Source: CAZAIO01 sp964485235 (GTDB lineage: Bacteria > Chloroflexota > Dehalococcoidia > GIF9 > UBA5629). Taken from it: a stretch of 9,692 nt of DNA. A program made the position numbers and the translations under genes. Positions 1 to 5,751 of this stretch are shown in pieces. The notes below the pieces were generated by a model. It had not been told where the DNA came from. It saw only the letters and a program-made list of their open reading frames with translations, and did no database searches. The DNA lies in contig CAZAIO010000103.1 in NCBI GenBank assembly GCA_964485235.1, forward strand, positions 1-9,692, read 5' to 3'. Each line of letters opens with the position of its first letter. Positions within the stretch are counted from its first letter, which is position 1.

Positions 1-228
1 TTTGTTAGTATTTACCACATTACTCAGGTTTCGGGATTACCTTTTCTCCAATGGATGCGACAGAATATAGTGGGGTTTCAGAGATTGATTCTCACCAAAT
101 GTCGCCCTCAATGGAAGAGCGCATATTCTCAGGTATTAATACGACAGTAAGAGTGCGGAACGATAATTTCAGGCAAAGCGGAAACGGTATAACGGATTAG
201 TCTGTCCCGGTCTCTTTAATAATTGCTT
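1..228. other. No supportable gene at the left edge
   Basis: This stretch lies downstream of the minus-strand glycyl-radical-family gene. The longest open stretch is on the plus strand (codons from 9 to the TAG at 198-200, first ATG at 51). Its translation has no motif I recognise and the ATG has no Shine-Dalgarno site. On the minus strand every frame is interrupted quickly. I see no clear stem-loop with a T-run that would end the upstream gene, and no start of a radical-SAM activase. Confidence 0.5.
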
Positions 229-2724
229 TTACCAGCCCTGTTGTTCTGTGCGGTTTATTATATCCATCTGGGTTTCTTCAGCAATTTCAACGAAGTAGGA
301 GACAAAACTGGCGACACGTACCAGCAAGTCCCGGTAATTTTCCGGGTCTTTCATGGCTTTACGTAAAAGATCGGAAGTAATCACATTGAACTGAACATGA
401 TACAGCCCCAGTTCTTCGATAGTGCGCAGGAAGGATACAAAATTATCGAGGTCTTTATCAGATGCGACCAGTTGTGGGCTCAATCTTAGGTTTAATACGC
501 CACCCATAGCGAACCGGTGGGTTGGTAATTTACTCACAGATTTAACAACTGCTGTAGGCCCGTTTCTATCCATACCCTGGACCGGTGAAATAGTATCAGC
601 CAAAGGTTTGGGGAAAATATGTCCGTCAGGTAAAGCTCCGGTAATTTCTCCGAACATTACATTCGTCGTTCCGACATTAGTTGCACCAACATATTTACCG
701 CCCCAGTAGGGTAACAGGTCTTTCTGAGTATTAATCCAATCGATAGAATCGTACCATGCATCCATGACCCAGGCAGCCCATTCGTCGGCAAAATCATCAT
801 CGTTACCATATTTAGGTACGCCGTTTATACAGAGTTGCCTCAGGTCTTCATAGCCTTTCCAGTTTGCTTTTAATGCTTCGATGAGCTGGTTCCACGTAAC
901 TTTTTTATCGCGATAAATCAGCTTGTCGATGACTGTTAGCGAGTCGGCCGTGTTCGCTAATCCGTTAAGTAAAAAGCCGTACAAGGTATACCATGTTCCG
1001 CCGCTGAAAATATCGATTCCCTTTTTCAAAGGACCTTCGGCTAAAGAAGAGGCAAATGGTGCGGGTAAGCGGCCGGACTGAATTTCTTTTAAAGTTTTGA
1101 TGCCTCTGGCCAGGTGTTTCATCCAGTAAAAAACCTGTTCTCTGTATGCATGTCGTACCGCTTCTATAGATTCGAAGCTAACGGGGTCACCGGTCAGAGG
1201 ACCTATCTGTTTTCCGCACACAGAGCACTTGCCGTTATACAATACAAGCTCCAGTATCTTGGCAACGTTAACATTTCCTTCGTACTGGTGTCCCATTGTT
1301 ATATGAGGAAGCTCTGCCTCTGTACACCCCATTATTGCAAACTCTCGCCAGTCCTCAATGCTTCTATCAGGATATGCCTTGGCCATCATCTGCATACCTT
1401 TGCGATCGCCGATAAACTTCGGTTTACCCCGTCCCAGTCGAATCACCTCAGCGGCTTTTCTCAGATATTCGTCGGGCGTTCCTTCCCATAGTCGCATAGC
1501 TGTTTCAGGCTGTATGACACTTAACTGCTCTTCGGCTTCCAGACAGAGCCGGGTGACTTCATTACAGCCATCTTTACCATCACGGGTCTGGCCTCCGATT
1601 AAAAGAGTCTGGGAAAGTCCCTGTCCTACTGTATACCGTGAATTTAAATAGTCGACCAGCATTGCATTTTCATTGATTTTGATCCAGAAACATTCCAGAA
1701 GTTCCAGAGCTTCTTCGCGACTCATTGTTTTATCATCAACTACCGATTTTTTATAGAATGGATACATGTATTGGTCAAAACGACCAAAGCAATGCATTCC
1801 ACCGGTGAGTTCACAGTACACCAGCACGTGTATCATCCAGACCGATTGCAATGCTTCCCACCAGTCTCTGGCAGGATTTGCAGGTACATGTTCGCATACC
1901 TCTGCAATACGTTGAAGTTCTTTCTTCCTTGTTATATTCGTCTCTTCATCAGCCTGTTTTCTGGCATGCTCTGCATATCGTCTTGCATAATCTATAGCTG
2001 CATCAAGTGAAATAAGGACTGCCGTATAAAAGTCCCGCTTGCTTTCTTTTCCGAAATGCATATACGGCTCATCAGATTGAGCCATATTCTGTAATACTTC
2101 TTCTCGTATACCTTTGAGTCCTTTGTAAAGCACTTTTTCATAGTTTGCTATCTGGTGCCCGGCATCACGCATCATAGATGGATCACCGATATTTGGAATG
2201 TGCGAACAGGAAGAGAGTCCCATTAATGCTTTTTCTTTTATTTCGTCGTCTATCCTTTCAACAGCATAATCACCGTGAGTCTTTCCTTTAAAATACGGAA
2301 GAATTACATTTCTTAACTCAAATCTTTCTTCCGGGGAGATCATGAACGGGTCATAACGTCTGGTAGAAAAGTCTCTTTCCGGATCATCAAGCTCAGCGCT
2401 CATGAACGAGGACATAACTTCTCCGGAAAAAATCTGACCGCGAATTTTACTGGTGATGGTGCCGACAATTAACTCATCTTCCAGTATCCTGACGTTTTTT
2501 TCTTTAAGGAAGGTTTCAAATACACGAGCCCTTTGAATTATCCTGGGATCATTTTGATATACTTCATAGGCCTTCATTTCGGCACGAGCACGTTCCAGAC
2601 ATATCTCTAATGGTCCGGTAATACGTTTTCTTGCCTTCTTGATCCGTTCTGACAAACTGGGTACAAAATATTCCTGCCAGCTACCTACATTCTGGGCTGT
2701 TTTGTCATTAAGAACATTTACCAT
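229..2724 (-). CDS. Glycyl-radical-enzyme family protein (pyruvate formate-lyase-like) with Ser at the radical-glycine position
   Basis: A protein of 831 residues, the usual length for the PFL/diol-dehydratase/lyase superfamily, with the PFL domain N-terminal and the short Gly-radical domain C-terminal. Recognisable family blocks are ELIVG near residue 84, the active-site loop GCTEAE (Cys467 as thiyl residue, Glu469 at the position of the general base in GCVE-type dehydratases and lyases), TGDP near 511, GPTAV followed by SVSKL, and QFNVI near the end. The C-terminal radical motif, normally RVAGY or RVSGY, reads RVASFVSYF: Ser806 (codon AGT, complement of 307-309) replaces the radical Gly. 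The rest of that domain (YFVE, DIINRTEQ) is intact. An extra CxxC (Cys500, Cys503) lies just after the active-site loop. The start is supported by GGGAG at 2732-2736, 7 nt before ATG. No activating enzyme is adjacent. Family membership is secure, the substrate is unknown, and a normal glycyl-radical mechanism is doubtful. Confidence 0.93.
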   Translation of the reverse strand: MVNVLNDKTAQNVGSWQEYFVPSLSERIKKARKRITGPLEICLERARAEMKAYEVYQNDPRIIQRARVFETFLKEKNVRILEDELIVGTITSKIRGQIFSGEVMSSFMSAELDDPERDFSTRRYDPFMISPEERFELRNVILPYFKGKTHGDYAVERIDDEIKEKALMGLSSCSHIPNIGDPSMMRDAGHQIANYEKVLYKGLKGIREEVLQNMAQSDEPYMHFGKESKRDFYTAVLISLDAAIDYARRYAEHARKQADEETNITRKKELQRIAEVCEHVPANPARDWWEALQSVWMIHVLVYCELTGGMHCFGRFDQYMYPFYKKSVVDDKTMSREEALELLECFWIKINENAMLVDYLNSRYTVGQGLSQTLLIGGQTRDGKDGCNEVTRLCLEAEEQLSVIQPETAMRLWEGTPDEYLRKAAEVIRLGRGKPKFIGDRKGMQMMAKAYPDRSIEDWREFAIMGCTEAELPHITMGHQYEGNVNVAKILELVLYNGKCSVCGKQIGPLTGDPVSFESIEAVRHAYREQVFYWMKHLARGIKTLKEIQSGRLPAPFASSLAEGPLKKGIDIFSGGTWYTLYGFLLNGLANTADSLTVIDKLIYRDKKVTWNQLIEALKANWKGYEDLRQLCINGVPKYGNDDDFADEWAAWVMDAWYDSIDWINTQKDLLPYWGGKYVGATNVGTTNVMFGEITGALPDGHIFPKPLADTISPVQGMDRNGPTAVVKSVSKLPTHRFAMGGVLNLRLSPQLVASDKDLDNFVSFLRTIEELGLYHVQFNVITSDLLRKAMKDPENYRDLLVRVASFVSYFVEIAEETQMDIINRTEQQGW

Positions 2725-2753
2725 GCTACGGCTCCCAAGATATTATCAATTTA

Positions 2754-2774
2754 ATTATAACATATTGACAATAT
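2754..2774 (-). promoter_or_regulatory. Candidate promoter -10 box and overlapping palindrome upstream of the glycyl-radical-family gene
   Basis: Reading the minus strand, a perfect TATAAT lies at 2759-2754, about 30 nt before the start codon. This would give a leader of roughly 20-25 nt. Just upstream, where the -10/-35 spacer would be, is a perfect 6-1-6 palindrome ATATTGACAATAT (2762-2774). The region about 17 bp upstream of the -10 has no good -35 (TCAGAA at best). A poor -35 with a palindrome in the spacer would fit a regulated promoter, but AT-rich DNA yields such motifs by chance. Confidence 0.45.
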
Positions 2775-2864
2775 AGTTCTGATTTCATTTTAATAACAAA
2801 CGTATTTTCAATCAAATGAAGTACTTTTAGGGCCTTCTATTATTTAAAGGAAGAATGAATCCAC

Positions 2865-2893
2865 AGTATTTCCCTGATGCTCAGGGAAATACT
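2865..2893 (-). terminator. Perfect 13-bp stem-loop after the flavodoxin-ferredoxin gene
   Basis: AGTATTTCCCTGA and its exact reverse complement are separated by three bases (2878-2880). The hairpin lies 36 nt past the corrected stop codon (2930-2932) of the minus-strand flavodoxin-ferredoxin gene and before the promoter of the next minus-strand gene. That is the expected place for a transcript 3' end. There is no clean T-run on either side, so it may be a stabilising or Rho-linked 3' structure rather than a classical intrinsic terminator. Confidence 0.55.
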
Positions 2894-2929
2894 ATGAACC
2901 GTATTATCGCTGCGATGCTAAACCGTCAG

Positions 2930-4023
2930 CTATTTAATGGAAGGATTCAACCCTTTTCCGATGATCCACTGAGGATGTTTGTATGACCTGAAAATGGGAG
3001 TACCGGTCCCCATCTTTTCATACGGCACCAGTGGCCTGTAATGCCCTTCCTTTTCAGCTATACGCAGGGGCGGAATGTAAAATCTTGTTAATTCCTTTAT
3101 TGTAAGTTTTTCCAGTATTTCATCGAACTCGTCGCTCTCGAGCGCTCCNNNNNNNNNNNNNNNNNNNNNNNNNNNNNNNNNNNNNNNNNNNNNNNNNNNN
3201 NNNNNNNNNNNNNNNNNNNNNNNNNNNNNNNNNNNNNNNNNNNNNNNNCCTTTATTGTAAGTTTTTCCAGTATTTCATCGAACTCGTCGCTCTCGAGCGC
3301 TCCAGTGGGGCAGATCCTGGTACAAAACTCACATCCTATACATGGTTTTGCAATGACCGGTACTTTAAGTGATAAGTCGATCCCGTATACAGGACAATTA
3401 TCGACACACAGCCTGCATTTAGGATAGACGCATTTTTCCTTGTGATATTTCAATACAGATGCAAATGTAGGATCAAGTGCAGCAGGGTCGAGGTCTTTCT
3501 TTTTTACATCTTTCGGCCATGGCGGCGTTGCAGGGACAAGTCCTTTTTCACCGGCAGCTATTCGCCTGCTTTTCTCAACCATCTCCCGGCCAAACTCAGT
3601 TGCTTCCTTCAAGTCGATTTCATCGGGATGTCCGTCAGTCGGATATGGTTTCGGCATAGACGGCAAGAACACACTACCATACCAGTCATGCATACCGATA
3701 ACTACTGCTTCCCTCTTTTTTAATCTGCGTACAATATCGGGAAAATATAGCTCCTGGTGCGTGCCATGTGTACAGAAAGCGAAAATATGCTTTCCTCCAA
3801 CGGAACGCATATTGCTAATGAAATCACTTACATTTTTGGGAACGAACGCAAGTACACAGGACCCTATACCTATCAGATCATATTCATATAACTGCCTCGG
3901 GTTTGCATCCTGGAGTTTAACGAGATCACAGTCATTTCCTGTTTGTTTTATTCCTGTGTGAATCGCTTCGGCAATTTTCTGTGTATTACCCGTTTGTGAG
4001 TAATAAATAATTATACATTTCAT
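2930..4023 (-). CDS. Flavodoxin-ferredoxin fusion (EFR1-type), interrupted by an artefactual scaffold gap
   Basis: The N-terminal flavodoxin-like domain (about residues 1-150) starts with the FMN phosphate-binding loop SQTGNT (9-14). The C-terminal part carries two [4Fe-4S] motifs: Cys198-x4-Cys203-xx-Cys206-xxx-Cys210-Pro, and Cys228-xx-Cys231-xx-Cys234-xxx-Cys238-Pro. This is the EFR1-type ferredoxin layout, a soluble cytoplasmic carrier for low-potential electrons. The start is supported by AAGGAG at 4033-4038, 9 nt before ATG. Read literally, the frame runs through 100 N and ends at 3097 with an out-of-frame copy of its own sequence. The 55 bases on each side of the N are identical. Merging them gives 939 nt in frame, a 312-residue protein ending ...LNPSIK with TAG at 2930-2932, including a 54-residue tail after LTIK that contains FYIPPLR. 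It could donate electrons to a reductase or a radical-SAM enzyme; the partner is not visible. Confidence 0.9.
3094..3148. repeat. 55-bp contig-end duplicate, left copy (assembly artefact)
   Basis: Identical base for base to 3249-3303 and directly abutting the 100-N gap. A duplicate of exactly 55 bp at both contig ends is what a de Bruijn assembler run at k=55 leaves when the joining step does not merge overlapping ends. Removing one copy plus the N run restores a continuous reading frame, so this is not a biological repeat. Confidence 0.92.
3149..3248. other. Scaffold gap, exactly 100 N
   Basis: A run of exactly 100 N, the conventional placeholder for an unknown gap length. Because both flanks are the same 55 bp, the true gap is most likely negative (overlapping contigs) and no sequence is missing. 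Confidence 0.97.
3249..3303. repeat. 55-bp contig-end duplicate, right copy (assembly artefact)
   Basis: Second copy of the sequence at 3094-3148. It encodes the same stretch (GALESDEFDEILEKLTIK) of the flavodoxin-ferredoxin protein and runs without interruption into the rest of the gene on its right. Confidence 0.92.
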
Positions 4024-4194
4024 ATGGGACTACTCCTTTGATGATTATTGTATTTAACAGCAGTGTAATACGCTCGAATAATTATAAGAAATAGGATAAA
4101 CGAGATTTCATTTATTCTGCTTTATTTTTCTATAAAAGATTTATTATGATGGCGATGTGCCTGAATTGATAAGGTTATATTATATCAGTTGTGC

Positions 4195-4222
4195 ATTATA
4201 GCATTATTAATATTAATGTCAA
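4195..4222 (-). promoter_or_regulatory. Consensus sigma70-type promoter for the flavodoxin-ferredoxin gene
   Basis: On the minus strand, TTGACA (4222-4217) and TATAAT (4200-4195) both match the consensus exactly and are separated by 16 bp. Transcription would start near 4188 and give a leader of about 165 nt before the ATG at 4023. This is the best promoter match in the window. Confidence 0.7.
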
Positions 4223-4406
4223 TATTATTTAAATGTTCTAATGCGGGTTTAATTTTACAGTTTTTTATGTATTATGCACGTGTCGACAACATTCAGAAAA
4301 GCGTTTAACTATAAGTTAACAGGACAAACTACTATCTTCTTTATCGAGTATATCTATATACTTTCAGCTCCGCGGCACAGTTTGAAGAGTGTTGACATTA
4401 ATCTTA

Positions 4407-4435
4407 TTGACATCAATTTTTTTCAATGATACTAT
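4407..4435 (+). promoter_or_regulatory. Candidate upstream promoter for the racemase-family gene
   Basis: TTGACA (4407-4412), a 17-bp spacer and TACTAT (4430-4435). The -35 is perfect and the -10 matches 4 of 6 positions. Its -35 is also the second unit of the TTGACAT direct repeat, so the repeat could be a binding site overlapping the promoter. The leader would be about 150 nt. Confidence 0.45.
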
Positions 4436-4527
4436 CGGCATCACGTAGTGAGTATTATAGTGAATAACATAGTTCTTTAGCCTGTTTTAAACGAAATATT
4501 TACGGACAGGAAATAAACAAATCGTTT

Positions 4528-4557
4528 TTGAAGGATTGACTGAAGACATTATATAAA
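4528..4557 (+). promoter_or_regulatory. Alternative proximal promoter for the racemase-family gene
   Basis: TTGAAG (4528-4533), an 18-bp spacer and TATAAA (4552-4557). This would give a short leader of about 30 nt before the ATG at 4596. The match is moderate and may coexist with or replace the upstream candidate. Confidence 0.35.
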
Positions 4558-4595
4558 CCGGGCACAGTTATCATATCCACAGGAGCAGGACTATT

Positions 4596-5450
4596 ATGGA
4601 GAAACCGGAGAAAAAAATCCTTTATGTGCAGCCAAGTGTGAACGAAGGAAAAAATCGAGATTCAAGCGAACGATTAAATGAAATTCAGCAATATCTGGAC
4701 AAGCATACATCTCCCGGTTATAAGGTGACCTTCAGATATATTTCATATGGAGGAGAACTTCCCGCTTCGGAATATCATATTTCAGTGTCAGCGCCTTATA
4801 TTGTGGAGGAGGTCTTGAAATGTGAGCAGGAAGGATATAATGGCGTTATTATCGGATGTTTCGGTAATTTAGCAGTAAAAGAGTCCCGAGAAGTAGTAAG
4901 AATTCCGGTTGTCGGTCCTGGCGAGGCAGCATGTCATCTAGCCTGCCTGCTTGGAGAAAAAATTTCGATAGTGACTACAGGCGCAGGGATTGAACATAAA
5001 AACTTAACACTTAATGAAAAATATCACCATCAATTTTATATGAGCATTCGGCGAGCAATTCAAGCACAAGGTCTGCTTGACAGGTTTGTATCGATAAGGA
5101 CTACAAATTTATCTTCTGCAGGAGGGATTGCTGCTCTTACGGAGGAAAGCATGGACTACGAGACCAGGGCCTTGCTTGAGCAGGGAAGAAAAGCCATTGA
5201 GGAAGATGGTGCTGATGTACTGGTGCTTGGATGTGCATTAATGATCGGGGTGGCAGACAGGTTACAGGAAGAGCTTGGTATACCTGTTGTCGACCCTACT
5301 TTAACTTCCATAAAAGTCGCAGAAATGCTGATATCAATGAACCTGAGCCATAGCGTACTTTCTTATCCTTTCACAAATGTAGAGGCGGATAAATGTCCTA
5401 TCATTTATCCACCTACACTCAAGGGTTACCATTGGTATAAAAAGTTGTAA
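4596..5450 (+). CDS. Asp/Glu/hydantoin racemase superfamily protein
   Basis: A soluble protein of 284 residues with the two-cysteine plan of the Asp/Glu/hydantoin racemase family. The first catalytic-type Cys is Cys88 in IIGCFGN and the second is Cys213 in VLGCALMIG. The segment after the first Cys (VRIPVVGPGEAA) and the one after the second (GIPVVDP) also match hydantoin-racemase-like members. Such enzymes abstract and re-add a proton at a carbon next to a carboxylate or carbonyl; relatives include racemases, maleate isomerases and arylmalonate decarboxylases. The Asp that often follows CFG in hydantoin racemases is Asn91 here. No hydantoinase or carbamoylase is adjacent, so a hydantoin substrate is not supported. 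The start is backed by AGGAG at 4581-4585, 10 nt before ATG. The next gene is co-directional but 301 bp away. Superfamily is confident, substrate unknown. Confidence 0.88.
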   Translation: MEKPEKKILYVQPSVNEGKNRDSSERLNEIQQYLDKHTSPGYKVTFRYISYGGELPASEYHISVSAPYIVEEVLKCEQEGYNGVIIGCFGNLAVKESREVVRIPVVGPGEAACHLACLLGEKISIVTTGAGIEHKNLTLNEKYHHQFYMSIRRAIQAQGLLDRFVSIRTTNLSSAGGIAALTEESMDYETRALLEQGRKAIEEDGADVLVLGCALMIGVADRLQEELGIPVVDPTLTSIKVAEMLISMNLSHSVLSYPFTNVEADKCPIIYPPTLKGYHWYKKL

Positions 5451-5751
5451 TTCAAAATCGAATGTTTCTTATAGATGGTTATGGAACCTTCAGACCAGTT
5501 CTTGCTGACTATCTTTGTACGATAATATAAGGTCCCGGGAAACTGACGTTGATTAATATAAAAGGAAGGTGTTGTGTTAACCAGCCGACTTTTCACGTTG
5601 ATCGCTTCGATGAAAGTTTTGTAGACATCATAATAAGGTCAATAAATCTTCCCGCGTCGATTCTTTAAAACGACCGATATTTGCATTTTATCTATAGTCA
5701 ATTTAGAATTATCAATCTGCCAATATAAATATTTTTCCGGAGGACAGTTTT
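5451..5751 (+). other. 301-bp intergenic stretch between the racemase-family and flavoprotein genes
   Basis: I see no gene and no strong terminator. There are only short stem possibilities, such as GGTT/AACC near 5480 and ATCG/CGAT near 5600. The right end carries the promoter candidate and Shine-Dalgarno site of the flavoprotein gene. The length and the promoter suggest the two genes are not tightly co-transcribed, although read-through is possible. Confidence 0.5.
5681..5709 (+). promoter_or_regulatory. Candidate promoter for the FAD-dependent oxidoreductase gene
   Basis: TTGCAT (5681-5686), a 17-bp spacer and TAGAAT (5704-5709). The -10 matches 5 of 6 consensus positions and the -35 only the first three. 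The predicted transcript would start about 35 nt before the ATG at 5752. Confidence 0.4.

Larger units (their letters stand above)
4024..4595. other. 572-bp divergent intergenic region
   Basis: No gene is supportable here. It is strongly AT-rich and separates the minus-strand flavodoxin-ferredoxin gene from the plus-strand racemase-family gene. It holds a consensus minus-strand promoter (4195-4222), two plus-strand promoter candidates (4407-4435 and 4528-4557), a 12-bp palindrome ATTAATATTAAT (4206-4217), a 6-3-6 inverted repeat TTAACTATAAGTTAA (4305-4319) and a direct repeat TTGACAT at 4392-4398 and 4407-4413 (period 15). The 11-mer TTGACATTAAT occurs at 4392-4402 on the plus strand and at 4222-4212 on the minus strand. 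These are possible regulator sites; none is proven. Confidence 0.6.

Noticed and set aside
51..200. Short plus-strand open frame at the left edge
   Set aside because: About 49 codons from ATG, no Shine-Dalgarno site, no recognisable motif; likely chance.
422..2010. Several plus-strand open frames of 79-125 codons
   Set aside because: They lie fully antisense to the well-supported glycyl-radical-family gene and show no family motifs.
3097..3148. Apparent C-terminal tail of the flavodoxin-ferredoxin protein past the N run (ERSRATSSMKYWKNLQ)
   Set aside because: It is the duplicated contig end read in a different frame, so it is an artefact and not real protein.
3094..3303. 55-bp direct repeats as a target-site duplication or biological tandem repeat
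   Set aside because: They abut exactly 100 N and collapse into a perfect continuous frame; an assembly overlap explains everything.
5460..5620. Weak stem-loops after the racemase-family gene as a terminator
   Set aside because: Stems are only 4 bp and no T-run follows.
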